Shown: positions 1 to 14,389 of the stretch, in pieces | How the letters are laid out: the number at the start of each line of letters is the position of its first letter | Position numbering within the stretch: the stretch's first letter is position 1 | DNA from: Oreocharis arfaki | Taxonomy: Eukaryota; Chordata; Aves; Passeriformes; Paramythiidae | Assembly (NCBI GenBank): GCA_013398015.1 | Contig: VZRR01010834.1 | Span: 1,492,417-1,556,416, forward strand | Length of the DNA: 64,000 bases | Direction: 5' to 3' | Program-made: the position numbers and the translations under genes | Notes under the pieces: model-generated | The model's database searches: none | What the model was told of the DNA's origin: nothing | The model's input: the letters and a program-made list of their open reading frames with translations, nothing else

Positions 1-3000
1 TGAAAGTGTCGGATGGATATGTAAAAAAAATTTCTAACAATCAATGCTGATATAAAGCTCATGGTTTATATTACACACAAATCACACATTCAAAAAGCAG
101 GCTTTCAATGAAAGCGCTCAGTAGCTAGGAAATGTCAAAATTAGGATTGCCATTGTATGGTTTTGTGCACATATTTTTATTATTGTCTTCTATTATTGTC
201 TTCAATTACAAAATAATCCCTTACATACCACCTACCTCATTCAACATGCAAAATGGTCTTAAGAATAATTTAGTCAGTATTCTGGGTTTGTTTTTCCCTT
301 TCATTCTGCAACATCGGGCCATATTTGTTGCTAAAATGCAGATTTAAAGACAGAAGAGCACATTTTTCTTTTCAGTGACACTCATTATGTCCACAACTGA
401 ATGACACATACATAATAATTAATTATTTTCACAACACTTTTATGAGCTGGAGAGTGGCATGACTATTATGCAATAGCCAGAGTGGTTAACACATATGTGA
501 AAACAAATCTTTCCAGTGATTAGCAAGCAGAATTTGAGACACAGGAAGATCAGACATCTCACAGCACTTAACATCATATAGCAGCTTACATAATCTTATT
601 GACTTTAGCTGAAATTGCAAGTTCCTAGTACTTTCCTTTATCAGATTCCCTGGTACTGTAGTAAAAAATAGTGATGAGCTGCAAAAATTCCAATTCAATG
701 TGACTTTCTGTCGTTTTATAGCTGTATGTCCTCTTGGTTGTGATCCTGAATTCCACAAGTCCCTCTTTAAGAAAGGAGTCTGAGACCCCAAAGAGAGCAG
801 AGTATGGAAAACATGCTGCCAGCTAACACCCATAGGTTGGCTACAATTACAATGCTGATGATACACAGCTCAAAGGCAGGAGGTTTGTGGATATTTTCAT
901 ACAAGACATCCTTGGCACACGAGCTAAGGTACAGTAGGAGAGGGTTCTCCAGGCTGTATTCAAGGGATTTTGACTTCATTTGATCTGCTATTTTCTTGCA
1001 GCTCCCCATGACAGTCACCAGACAACTGCAACTGGTAAAAATATATTCCACCAGGGCCGCCCTCATACACAGCATTGCTCTACTCCCAAACTGATCCTGG
1101 GCTTACACAAGGAATGGGAGAGCATTGCAGGAGATGAAAAGAGAAAATAATAAATAGTGATAAATACTTATGTCACAATACTTATTTGAAAAGGAATTTT
1201 TAATAAAAGTTGCACAGAGAACCTTAATTTTCCATTTTTCTCATGTCTGACTGTTTAATGTAAGTGTAGGCAGAAGGCGTGAGCCCAGACTCACATCTCC
1301 TTTGAGCAATGAGAAGAGTGAGCCAGCCTCCAGCAAGAACTGACTGACTTATTCCAGAGGTTACAGCTCATCATGCATGGTGGCCAGCAGTGGATCTAGC
1401 CTGCCTGAATTTCCCAGGTCCCTCTCTAAACTTGTTCCAAAAACCATACCTTTTGTGCATGAAAATTATACCTTTTGTGTCTTTTGAAGTCCACTCTGAC
1501 AATTTCATTTGGTGGTATTACTTGCACTGTCAGTTGTTTGCTATTGATCATCTCCGTTCTACAAAACTCACTTGTGCTGTAACCTATTTTTCCAAATTAT
1601 TTTTTATTTTTATTTGCTTTCTAGCTATGCAAAAGACAATCCACATCTCTGCTTATTTTTGTTGTCTTTGTCTGGATTATTATATCTCCTATTATATCTT
1701 TTTCTTTTGCTTGGGCATTCCTAGGACCCCAGTGTCCTTAAATTTAGAATAATGAAATCTTGAAATATTAATAGTTGATTAATATACACTGGGACATGAT
1801 TATTCTGTTATGCTCCTAATTATTTTCCTAATTATTCTTCAGATTCTAGTTATATTTATAGACACTGCTGAATGCTAAGCTGTTGTTCTGAAGAACAGTT
1901 TACAGCTACAAAACCTCTTTCCAGAATGGTAGTGAATAAACTGATGGCCATCCAATACTAAAACTTTTAGGTTATTTCTTTTCCTAGGCTCTACATTCCA
2001 CTTCTTAACATAAAATTTCATCTAACTGTTTATCATCTACTCTGAAGTTTGAGTTCCTTGACAACTTCTCACAATCAGCTTTAGATTATCCCAAATAATT
2101 CTGGGTCATTTTCAGATTTTTCTCACCTTATTATTCAAGCGAAATCCATTTATGAATATGCCGAATGGCACATTTTTCACATGTAGAATATGTTTGAGCT
2201 CCTTTCTTTCCGAAAACCAGCTACCCACTCCTACCATCTGTTTCTTATACTTTCACCTGAACCATATGCTCAGTGGCTCCTCTGAAGATGACTGATACAT
2301 GAGTCATGCCTTCTCCTTGCAAAGGCTAGGTTGGCTTTTTCCTAGTACATCATGTTTTTCTCTTTTATTACTCAGTCTGTGAAATGGAATATTCCTACAG
2401 ATTTGCTCTTACATAAATATAATTTATTGGTTTGTAGTTGTCTGAGTTAATCTAGAAAATCTTTAAAAATTCTGGTGTCATGTTTGCTACTTTTCATTCT
2501 TCAGGTAACACAAGTCATTTAAATGACAGACTATTATTCATAGATAATAGTTTAGTAGTTGTTTATTTCGCTCGCTTAACAATTCCTGATGGAAGCAGTC
2601 TTGTGGGCTTATGCTCTGGTAAAGTGTATCCCTGGAGCAGGAATCTCTCTGGCCTCTTCTGCAATAAATGTTGACACAAGGAATTAATTTGGAGGGTATT
2701 TTTCTCCAATAGCATCACCTTAGTGAATGCTCCTTTTATAATTTGATTAACTGTTGGACCCACATATCTTACTGAAGACATTTCCTTCACAATTTAGAGA
2801 AAAAAATTGTTTTAATATTTTTACCCTATTAGCTTTTCTCATGTGTGTTTTCTCATGTGACCTCTTGAGTGTTTTTAAAATAAGAAAATAGAGGAAATTC
2901 TTTCCTGTGGCAGCAAACAGCAGAGGTGGAGAAAAACTTTGGAGATTTTAGCAGGGAGCAGATAGCAGCAAAGTCTTTCTTGCAGGTCAGCTGTTGAACT

Positions 3001-6000
3001 CTGAGATAAGAGTTGGCCATTACTTTGTCATTTTTACCAGCAGCAGAACAATAGTGAGACTCAGGACATTTGTGTTCACCCAGCCATGTGCAAATTCGGC
3101 AAAGCCTTTTTTTTCCCATTCCCCCCTCCTTTGACCTCTTCTTTGCCTTGACCTTGATCCTTATGTCAGCTCATTTAAAGGTTTAGGCTGGCTTTTTCCA
3201 AAAGTTGCAACCTAAAGTCAACTGAATCTAGAAAATATCAGCCCGAAGAAGTTGGCGAATCTACAAGTCAGTGAAAACAGAGCTTTATAATTGAAAGCGT
3301 AAAAGTGGCATAATAAGAGACAACATGACCTGTTGTGCCTAAAATAGCTACTGCTAAAGAGACTCACTTTCAGCTATGTGCTTTCAGGAGCATGAGTAAG
3401 GGCAAACCACAGGGTGACAGCGGTACTATGGGATTACAGCTTCCAAACTGTAACTTAAACAAAATAGAAATTATTTCATATATAAACACGTGACAAAATT
3501 CAACATCCTCATACCGTTACTCCACAAGCATTTTCTGGAAAAGTTGTTCTGTTATAAATGGCTTGTATAGCTTACTTTCTGCCACTCAGTCTCCCTCTTG
3601 CAGAGCTTTACAGGAGCTTCACACTGGAAATCACTCCCCAACAACTTATTCATACGAATGCTATGCTGTGTGCTACAAACCCTTGCCAGGGGTCTTTGGG
3701 AAAGGACTGGTGCTTTCAGGGAGGTCTTCTGCAAAACCATGAAACTAATCTGAACCTTACACTTAGTTCAGGTTTCATTCTCTGACCTAGCATCACAGAT
3801 CCAATGAATAAAACGTTGTCCTTTCAGTGCAGTCTCAATAACTGGACATTTTCTGGGTCTCTGGATTTGTACAATGAGATATCTACTCCAATCTGTGTAC
3901 ATAATGCTCCAATGCCTGCCAGGAATGGCTGCAATATTGACGCCTTTCAATGTAGATCACATCATTCACAGAGCAGAGTTCAATAAAATGATACTGTAGT
4001 TAACAAGTTTTATAACACAAAGTTACTTTAAAACATGGAACTAATCAGGAGGAAGCCTGTTTATGCATGTCACAGTTACATTGAATTGTCAATAAATAAA
4101 CAAAGATTTGCTTCACCTATTGTCATGTAGATCAAGTAAGTCATTAATCTAAACTAATGAAGCTTAAGGTATTTGACAGGCAATTTTTATGGAGCTCTTT
4201 CTTGATGGTATGTTTGCTTTTCTTTATGACTCCAAGAGAGACCATTATCTAGAATGCAGCACATTATAGCCCAAAAGCCTTGAGTCCACTGCTTCTCTCT
4301 TTATCCCTGGCCCACACGGTGTAACATTTACACTTATATTTTCATAGAGCTCTCTTGGCTGAATAGCATTACTCAGAAATGAATATAAAAATCCAGATAA
4401 GAAATGCAACAGGAAAATAATGTGTCTATCGCTTGATTTTTACTCAGTTATGCCATTAGATAGCTAGTTAGTTGAAGATTTTTGAACTGGCCTGGAACAA
4501 AAATGAAGGCTAAATTCAAACTTTCACAATGCATGTTCTTTTTAAATTTACCTTTGTCATGAGGCAGCACAGAACAAACCCATTAAGAATGTTTCAGAGA
4601 AAGAAAGCTCATATACCTTCTTGCAAATTTCCAGGAATAAGGTTACTGGATTCTCTTCATGGATTCACAAGTTTGATATTGCAGAACAGAAAAACGAAAG
4701 GCAATCTGGTTTCCATTTTCATCTGAAAATGATAAGAAATAATGCAGGAAGGCCAACCATTAGCAGATCATCTCCATTTCCTGTGGTACAAATTGCTCAC
4801 ACATAAACACCTAGTGCCAGTTTAGATGCCACAGGCCAGGAGACACACATCCAGGATGAGCAGCTATGACACTGCTCTAAACACAGACCTGTACTTGCAC
4901 AGCGTCTGGAAACCAGACCACATCTCCTAGAGCATCTCAGATGGCACTAGATACTCCTGTTTTGGCTCCCTAATCAAGCACAGGGTGCTTTCTGCATTCT
5001 TGTGCTTGAGTGAGGGTTCTTCCAGAGGTTGATACTACATCTTGATTGGAAAGGAACAAAATCTCCCTTTGAATTTTTCATATTTCTCTTGGTAACCTAT
5101 ATCATAAATTACTTCATTGTTTAAAAAGTACTGCTGTTTTGCTACTTTCACTTAAGTTGTTTTAACTCCTAATCATATTTTTCAGGGCTTTGTCAGAGTA
5201 AAGACCCTGGTTATCTTTCTTGTCCCCCCAAAAGTACTGAAATGCTTGAATATTTAGTACTCACATGGCTCTGGGACCACTTAATGTCATTTCATTCAAA
5301 AGAAAATCTTGTCTGGTTTCGGAGAAAATGTTCTTTTCACAAAAAATTTGTTTGGATTGATGTTATGACTTTCATTGATCCAGGCTGAACAAAAGTGATG
5401 TGATCTTTTTTGGAATACATATGTTTTAATATCTATATCCCAATTTTTCTGGTAAGTTCTTGTCTAGTTTTAACCTTTAATTCAGTTTTAAGTGTTCATT
5501 TTATAGCAAGAGCTTGACACCTTCTGAGTCACTGTTCCTGGTGAGCTCTGAAGTAACTATGCTCAGCTGATGGTTGCTAACTTTGAAGAGTTCTGTGCTC
5601 ATATAACACCAGAAAACTGAAGTATGAAATTCTTTCGTGAAATTTTTTCAGAACATTATTAAAATTTTTTTAAAACCAAACACCAAAACAAAAAAAATAC
5701 AGTGTGAAACTCTCAAATGTAAACTTTCCAAGTCAGTGAAAACCAATAAACTGTCACATACAATCTAATGAGGCTAAAAAGACTGAGACCTGAAATGGCC
5801 AGATCAAACCCAAATCTTCTGTGGGTGACAAAATTCTGCATTAATGACGATGTTCAGAAGTTTGATGACTTTCTTCTATGTGTGTAACTTTCCTGCTCTT
5901 CTTCTGCTGCATACTCTGTGCGTGTGCACATCTGTATAAGTTACCTGGTTGAGATTAACTCTTTACTTTGTTGACATAATCAAGGTTACCTGAAAAAATT

Positions 6001-9000
6001 GATTTCTACAGTCAAGTGTGTAGGGGACTTAAGGGCAGGAGAGAGGTTCAGCATCTGGTTTAATAGCTAGGGCAATTCTTTTCTATATCTAGACAGGTGG
6101 ACTATGGTCTTCTGAAATGACTCCAAAAAGTATCAGCCAAGGCATTATAAGACACAGATTTCAGAACAGTCGTTCCACAGGCCGAGAAGACTTAGATGGT
6201 CATGGACTCAATGTTTTGAGGTGATCATAGGAGACTCTTGCTCCCATGGAGGCCAGGAGGAAACAGGCTAAGTGAAACAAAACCAGAGAAAACTCAAGGG
6301 AAAAAAAAACAAAATAAGACTTTTGACTCCTAGCTTTCCAATGAAGAATACCTAATGAGCTCTCGTGGTTTTGGAAGTAAAAAGAAATCAGTTCAGAACC
6401 TGCCTCTTTAAAGACTGTATAATCATATCTCTGAACAGTTGCTGATGGCACTGCTGATATCAGTGGCATTCTGATTTAAGACATCAATATGTGGTTTCTT
6501 AAGAGGCCAAAAGGCGGAAGAAAATATCTTGCATATTACTTGAAGTAAAGTTTCTTTTTTCCATCAGAACAATTTTCTGATGGATCATGCAGTTTTTGTA
6601 AATTAATATGTTTCATGGGGCTGTTTAAATTAGATTTTATGTCTTTCAATCCCATTGAGAATTGTTTCAGATTGCCTTGCCCAGATTAAAATACTTCGCT
6701 GAACTAAAGAACCTGAAGCATTTTATTTGAAGAACTTCTTGAAATTGGCCTGATTTCTTTGTAACACCAGAAGCTTCTTGTGCCTGAGAACTGGCCTCTG
6801 CAGAACTACTTTTTTCAAGAAGCCAGTACAACAAAGCTGACAATGATGGGCAAAACCTCAGTGACACAATGCTGAGTGCACCATGCAAAACCTAGTACCT
6901 CTGCAAACTTGACACTTTATGGTCGGCTTGAAAGTTTGACCACTGATGACTTTCAAGGACTTAAGCCACTGTCTGACAAAGTGTGAAGTATTCAGTTGAC
7001 AGCATGTGTGCGTGAACCCCAACACATTCAGCTGCACGTGCATTACACGGATGCATCGGAATGGATGCGTGTGTTGGGGTGTTAAGGCTTTAATGCCATG
7101 AGTAGCAGCACTCTTTCAGCAATCTCTTTCAGTCTGATGTAAATATGATGGTAGTCAAACACAGAATATCACAGATTTTCAGGCCTGCAGCATGAACTCA
7201 AAAAAAGCTATTCTATAAACTGATACAATGTTATTAATGAATTAGATGATATCCAGGAATCGTTGTTCAGTACTCATTACTCAAGAAGTATCACTTCCCA
7301 GATGCTAAGCCTGTACGTTTACCATTGTTAGGAAACCACCCATTATGAAAACTCCCTGCCCTTCAAACTATCCTCTAAAATATTTTAAAATTTCTCTTTG
7401 TGTTTTGGACCATAGAGAATTCTTTACACAGGATCCTTAGCTCCTAAGAAAAGAAACAAAATATTATTTATCAAGCCTCTTTTGCTATGTAGAGAATCTG
7501 CTTTAGGAGTGCTATAGGACTAATTCAAAGTAACTGAGATTTTCTTTTAGTATAAGCCATCTGAACACACCATCCTAACTCAAAATGGTTCTGTGAATCA
7601 CTATAGCCAATCTGGCTGAGGTTTGTTCTCATTTGTAAATACTTACTGCTGATGTCACGCAAACTGTCATCAAATTCCCTTTTTTATAAAGTATAAATAT
7701 TGGTCATTGTTCTGTATAAATGTTATCTAATAGGTACTAAAGAAAACAAGCTCTGGATAGAAAATGTTTCAAAAACTTCCGTAACTTTACAATAAGAGGG
7801 TTTCTTTATTTTCTGGGATTAAAAAGGAATCTGTTCTGTTTACTACATAGCCATTTACATTCTGGCTTTGGATTTTCAAGAAGAATAAAAGTCTGTTTCC
7901 ATTAGCACTAAAACCATAGAGAGACTTTCACCCTAGAAATGTCAGGCACCATTACTTTCTGTCGAGTCTGAAAGCACCGCATCTGTTGTTGTCAGAAATG
8001 GGCAACGTGTCTATCCAGAGGAGAGCAATGAAGCCTGTGAAAAGAATTTGTAGAAAGCCAGGCAACGTCGTTTTTATAGATGGCAACTATCAGCAATGGT
8101 AAGAAAAATACCAAATTTCCTCTCCTTAAGAAAGAAACACATGATTAAAGAAGCTACTCAAGTTGTTTGTTTTGCAGGAAGGAAGAGTAAATGCTTTGTA
8201 TGGTTGAGGCAATGTGATTTCCAAAGTTTGTAGCACACTTCAGATACAATAGGTGAACAAAGCATTGGCATGTGGTACTGCACTTCAAGAAGCACTCCAA
8301 ATAACCGGTGTTGATTTGAGTTAATTCTTTTTGTTATTGTTTGTGTCTACTCCAAAAAGCAATTTTTTCAGAAAGATATTATGTTTAAGAAGCAGATGCT
8401 AAACTTAAATGTTCATGAGAAAGTACCAAATAAATAAAACTCCAGAATTATTTGAATGTGAACTTAACAATACATGTTTTTTTGCTATTTACACAATTCT
8501 CATTCATGTAACAGACTCACCTTAACTTGGATAGAGATATTAATTTGTCTAAGGCTTTGTAAAAGCAGTCTACATGCATTTTCTCAATAGATAGATGCTA
8601 CACATGAATAAAGTTTTGTAGACCCTATGTCTGAAATTAAGGCAGTGTGAAAGTATCTTGTAAAAAATTATGTGGTCCATCAACAGACACCCCAAGATCT
8701 GCCCTGATATCTAAACAGGCTTTAAAACACAGTCTGTATCAACGTAATAGCATTTTCATTCTCGTTTTGGGGGGTTAAAAAACCCCACTGGTGTACATGG
8801 GACAGTTTTTATTTTTTCACAGCTATTATTTGTATTACTATTAAATTATTTTATTCAGCAGATTTTAGGTATAAAACCATATCTGTTGCAAGTACATCTG
8901 ATGACAGTAATTTCCTTCAGGGTCATGAGTTATATCAAAAACAAATTTTTTTCAAAACTGTGAAATTCATTTTCTTTAACTGAATTACAGATACTTCATT

Positions 9001-9333
9001 TTAAATATAAACTTTGCTTGAAAAATTCTTGTAACACAGCTCTAACTACCCACTCAATAGTTTTTATTAGTTTTGAGCTTAAAATAAACATAGTGAAATG
9101 GAATTCAGAAATTAGTAAAATGAAAGGGTAATGCTGAAAGACAAGACCCTCCTGAGAGTTCAAATAAAGATTTAACTTAATCCTTTTTCTTAGTCATTAA
9201 AGAGAGTATGATACAGTATGCAAGACCACAGCACTGGTAATCCGGTGTGAAGGAGTCTCTGGATTGTGTCAGGAACATTCCTTGACAATCCCATGAGCTC
9301 TTAACATCTCTCTCTATGGTCTGTTGGGGAAAG
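1..9333. other. Intergenic, no gene recognised
   Basis: AT-rich single-copy sequence. Open frames up to about 126 codons occur on both strands but none shows a recognisable domain, codon bias or splice context. The only structures noted are the inverted repeat at 7016-7080 and a small hairpin ACTATTAT/ATAATAGT at 2530-2551. Confidence 0.6.
7016..7080. repeat. Inverted repeat, 11-base perfect arms
   Basis: ACCCCAACACA at 7016-7026 pairs perfectly with TGTGTTGGGGT at 7070-7080. The 43-base interval contains the palindrome TGCACGTGCA (7033-7042, with an E-box core CACGTG) and two GGATGC words. No transposon family was recognised. Confidence 0.6.
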
Positions 9334-11185
9334 AGAATCAGAATATAGAATTATAGAATTATATAGGTAGGAAAAGTCCTTCCAGATCATCAAGTGGACA
9401 TGCTCCAGCACCTCAATGTCTTTCTTGAGACCAAAACTGAACACAGCTTCAGCATCTCAATCGCTGCGCTGTTCCTGCTGGCCACACTATTTCTGGTGCA
9501 GGCCAGCATGCCTTTGGCCTTCTTGGCCCCCTGGGCACACACACTGGCTCATGTTCAGCCAGTCGTTGACCAGCAACTCCAGGCCCTTTTCCACTGAACA
9601 GCTTTCCAGCCACTCTCCCCCCAGACTGTAGCACTTGGCCTTGCTGAACATCGTACAATTGGCCTTGGCCCATCTGTCCAGCCTGTCCAGATCCCTCTGC
9701 AGAGCCTTCCTGCATTCCAGCAGATCAAGACTCCCACCCAAGTTGGTGTTGCCTGCCAGCTGACTGAGGGTACTCTCAATCCCCTTGCCCAGTTCATTAG
9801 CAAAGACATTAAATAAGACTGGCCCCAGTACTGAGACCTGGGGAGCACCACTTGTGACCAGCTCCCAGCTGGATTCAACTCCATTCACCACCACTCTCTG
9901 GGCCTGATTTTTACCATCCAGCCAGATTTTTACGCAGCGGAGGTAACACCTGTCCAAGCCATGGGCAGCCAGTTTCTCCAGGAAAATGCTGTGGGAGGCA
10001 GTGCCAAAGGCTTTACAAAAGTCCAGGTGGACAACATCCATTCTTTCCCTCATCCACTAGATGGGTCACACTGTCATAGAAGGTCGGCCAAAAACAGGAT
10101 CTGACTTCCCCAAACCTTGTTTTCTGGGCCTAAACCCCTGGTCACTCTGCACATGCTGTAGGATGGCCCTCAAGATGGTCTGTTCCATCTTTCCTGGTCT
10201 TCTCAAGCAATGAGGTCCGGCTGACAGGCCTGTGATTCCCGTCAGCTCCCTCAGTACCCTTGGGTGAATCCCATCCATTCTGAGGCAGACTTGTTGGTGT
10301 CATAAGTGTTGCAGCAGATCACTCACCATTTCCCTTTGGATTATGAGGGCTTCATTCTGCTCCCTATCCCTGTCTTCCAGGTCAGGGGGCTGGGCAACAA
10401 GAGGAAAACTGGTCTTATTAACAGGTCTTATTGCTGTTATTTTTAAAGACTGATGCAAAGAAACCATTAAGTACCTCAGCCTTTTCCTTATCCTTTGTCA
10501 TGATGTTTCCCCCCACATCCGAAAACGAATGGAGATTCTCCTTAGCCCTTTTTTTTGTTGCGGACGTATTTACAGAAACATATTTTAATGTCTTTTGCAG
10601 CACTATACAGATTAATTCTAGCTGGGCTTTGGACCTTCTAATACACTCCCCACATAACTTCACAGCCTGAGTTGCCTGCCCCTGCTTCCAAATATCATAA
10701 ACTCTCCTTTTTGTCTGAATTCTAGACAAATCTGTTCAGCCAGAATTTCTTCTTCCCTGCCATCTTGTCTTTTGGCACATGGAGACAGGGGGCTCCTTCA
10801 CCTTTAGGATCTCCTTCTTGCAAAATGTCCAGCTTTCCTAGACTTCTTCGCCCTTCATTACTGCCTCCCAAGGAACTCTTTTACTCAGTCTCCTAAACAG
10901 TCCAAACTCTGGAAGACCAAGGTGACAGTTCTGCTGACCCCTCTCCTTACTTCTCCAAGAAGTACAAACTCTATAATTTCACGATCATTGTGCACCCTAT
11001 GGCCTCCAACAATCACATCACCCAGTAGTCCTTTTCTGTTCACAAGAAGCAGGTCCAGTGAACACATTTCCTAGTCGGCTGCCTCAACAGCTGTGTCAGG
11101 AAGTTTTCTTCCACTCACTCCAGGAACCTCCTGGACTGTTTCTTCTCTTCTGTGTTGTGTATTTCATCCAGCAAATTGAATAAGC
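9334..11185 (-). mobile_element. CR1 non-LTR retrotransposon, 5' truncated, dead ORF2
   Basis: Minus-strand translation gives CR1 ORF2 in order from high to low coordinates. The end of the endonuclease domain (LDLLLVNRKGLLGDV, about 10885-11180, with a stop in it) comes first. A linker follows (RAKENLHSFSDVGGNIMTKD, 10418-10729), then MDGIHPRVLREL (10066-10278). The reverse transcriptase core (VVHLDFCKAF..., 9487-10053) is next. A 3' tail of TATAATTCTATAATTCT type lies at 9334-9370. The usual FADDTKLGG catalytic box reads LAGNTNLGG, so both catalytic aspartates are lost. Frame changes, internal deletions between LREL and GKMEQTIL and after the RT core, and 5' truncation show an old inactive copy. 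It is the longest transposon in the window. Confidence 0.93.
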
Positions 11186-13969
11186 AGAGATTGGACCCAC
11201 TACCTATACAGTAAAAGATTCATTTACTTCACAAGGCCTGGATTTTACTCACTGCATCTAAAACCACTGGTAAAAGCTATTCAGGGCCTTGGGTAAGCAT
11301 TGTTAAAAATTATGGAACCTCTCAGCAGGGTCATTTAAGAAAAAAACATGTCACAAATTCACAAGTGCATTCTGTGCTGAATGTATTATGGTAATTGAAC
11401 TGTCATCATAGCGTTGTCAGTATGCATCTGTGTCTAATCTGAAATACATTTCACTGTGGTTTTAGCCATAAACAGTATGTGAAAAGTCTTTCTTGAAGGA
11501 CTGGGGGGACTGGGGGATGGTTTCTGCAGCTTTGGAGGGGTTTTTTGAGGGTTGGTTGGTTGGTTGGTTTTCGGGGGTTTTTTTTTCTGTTTGTTGGTTT
11601 TGCTGTGATCTGTAACCAGGAACACCAGAAATGAGAAAACAGAATATTTAAATTAATAAAATTAGCCATATAGTCATGAATTTCAAGGAGCTTTGGGGTT
11701 TAGCTGATTCTTAAATTGATTTTCCCATCACTGATACTAGCATTGATCCAAGTAGGAAAAATTAACTTACAATTTTCCTTTGTAGATAATTTAAAAAGAG
11801 TTATGTAGTTTAGGCCTGAATACCACATGCAATAATTCATAGCACAGCAATCCATATGCTACACATCTCTGTTAATCTGTCAAGTGAAAATGCTAAACCA
11901 GGAACAGATGAGAATGCTAGATTTATTGTGACAATGTATTTTGGATTCCTTCTTTGCTTTTCTCACCTAAAAACTTCTACATTCTAGATATTATTCTTAG
12001 GTAAATACTTACTCATGACCTCCTGTTCTTTCCTGGTGAAAATTGGTCTGCTCTCCCCAAGACTCTCAGCAGACACTGCCCAAATTACCAGTTTAGTATT
12101 CATTATAGGACATCTTTTAAGTAATGCAATACCTATCACTATCTCTAGCGAAACATAAATTAATTAGGTAGATGGTAAATATAAATGTAAGTCTGCAAGG
12201 GAATACATCAGAAAGTATCATGGGTATTGCTTTAAACTCTTGGTACAAATTTAAGCTACAGAAAGGTGACACACCACCAGAAAAAATTTTTGGCTCACTA
12301 ATGCAGCCAAAATTACTTAACTTTTAAATATGAGTAAAAGCATGAGTATTGCTGGATTCACATCAGTGGTTGTATCTGGCAGAAGTCAGAAGGGCACATA
12401 TGCATGTGGGTCTCCAGCTTGGGGACCTAACCAGAGCACTGGTTGTTGGCAGTCTATGTGCGCTCGCCTTCATCTTTCCTGAGTTGGCTGAATTTAGGAC
12501 ACAGCCTAGACTCACACACTTGCCCGTGAGCCTGAAAAGAGTCCTGGTGCTCCCAGTTTAGGTACAGACCGTGTGAATGCTAAACCCCCAGTCATGATCG
12601 CAAGCCAGCGTGCTCAAAATTTCTATTTTGTGAAGCTTATTTCTGGTTGTAATATGATGAAAAAAAAAAAAAACCAACACTCGTGTTTTGTCATCAAGCA
12701 GCTTCCTGTTCTTATATAATCTTGCTATAGGTGACGTGAAACAAAAAGGATACATGTCTGTCCTTGCAGCAGTTTTCCAAGAAGTCTTCTCTTGGCTATC
12801 AGAAATCTGTAGGATCCTGCACTTCTTCCTCTCATGTGGCCAATGTTTGGCTGATTTATTTTTGTTTAAAACGTAGTTCTTATTATTTTCAGCTTAGTCT
12901 CTCTTTAGGTGGCAGCAACATCTTAACTGAAGAGATAAACAGGATCATCAGTGCTGGTTTTTCTGTACAACTGCTTGTCACCATGAAGTGAAATTAACAA
13001 GGCGCATGTTGACAATTTAGATTCCTCACTCAGCATTTCACTAAGTCATTCACTTATCAGGTACTGATGTGCCCGATTAAGACCCATTGCAGTTCCTATG
13101 ATGACTTTTAGACATACCTTTGCTTTTCCATCCATCAAGAGAGTGAAGCTGTACTTCCACAATCACCACTTAGTTCCTTATCAGTCAGTCATGTCTGTGG
13201 GCTTTAGTAATGCAAAATAATTCTCTCATCCTCTTGTCTCCTGACATCACTTTCCCCTCCAGTTTAATGGTGGGAAGCAATGAAGTAGCAGTACAGATAT
13301 ACTGTGTGTCAGATAATCGTGGTAGCTACCAGGCAGCCAGATCATCAGACCTTTCACAGAAGGAAACAGAATTACTGATATGAGAATGCTGATATCAGAT
13401 GAAGATGCTTTGTCTAGGGGAATCAAAATGAGCTTTTACAGGTTAGGAAGAAAGATAGCTGATGAAAGTACACACTAGAGAACATCTATAAGCCCGATGA
13501 GGAATATAGATAAAGAACAAACAAATAATGAAACCAAATGTCAAGATCTATACACAAATTGTTAGCAGCTTTATGAAGCCTACCTATGTGGTGATATTGG
13601 AATATTGCTGTATATCCATTCCACAGCCATTTTTCTTGACTTTTTTTCAAATAGGTAAATCTCTTCTTCTATCTCTTAGCATTAAAGGCATACTTAAATA
13701 CTGGCTGTTACTAGGAATAGATATTTCTGGATAAAAATCAAGACAACGGAATATTAAATTCCATTTCAAACACTCGTAAATCAGAAAATTCTGAAATTAA
13801 GTCTACTGGGTAGTGGTTCTGAGTCCATTCACTACAATTAATCACATAAGCACATAATATCCAATTTTAAAACAGTGATTTTAATGTGCATGGTTTACAC
13901 ACACACACAATAAAAAATATCTTTTCTGCAATTCATATTTTAAGATACTGAATCCATTTGGTATAGACA
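11186..13969. other. Intergenic, nothing recognised
   Basis: Single-copy AT-rich DNA apart from the GGTT tract near 11.55 kb, an A-run at 12660 and a short CA run at 13899-13909. No coding or RNA gene seen. Confidence 0.6.
11520..11582 (+). repeat. Low-complexity GGTT/T-rich tract
   Basis: (GGTT)n of four units within a G/T-rich stretch, followed by a run of T. Simple sequence with no coding meaning. Confidence 0.8.
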
Positions 13970-14386
13970 ATGTCTATATTTTCACGAATATTAAAAGTCC
14001 AATATTTTCATGGATATTTCAAAATCCAGGTCTTTAAGCAATCATGTTATATCTTGCATTACTTTATTCGTACCCCATTTTTAGGACATGACACACTAGA
14101 GCAGTCCACTACTGAAGATCCTACCCAGTGGAAAGGACTCATTCTGGAGCAGTTCTTGAAGGACAGCAATGCTTGGGATGGACCCACATTGGAGAAGCTG
14201 GTGGAAGACTGTATCCCGTTGGTGATTAGACTATATCCCATGGAAGACCCCCATGTTGGAGGAGGGGAAGAGTATGAGAAAGAAGGAGCAGCAAAGAAGA
14301 AGGTGATTTTTGAACTAAAGGCAACCCCCATTCTCAACCCTCCAGTGCCTCTCAAGGGCAGAAAGAGGCAGAAGGATTGTGCGTGA
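13970..14386 (+). other. 138-codon ORF in degenerate retroelement-like sequence
   Basis: The open frame encodes 138 residues. The first 38 or so are AT-rich and look like chance. From about residue 40 the composition changes to acidic and GC-richer, with two 15-residue tandem repeats of the form W-[KD]-G-x-x-L-E-x-x-x-x-D (tryptophan codons at 14129 and 14174, 45 bases apart). A Glu/Gly/Lys-rich stretch GGGEEYEKEGAAKKK follows, and the C-terminus has LKATPILNPPVPLKGRKRQ. From memory of avian sequences, similar peptides recur in retroelement-derived predictions next to an LTR-like end such as the one that follows here. I could not assign it to a gag, pol or env domain, and there is no sign that it is a host gene. 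Confidence 0.4.
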
Positions 14387-14389
14387 AGT

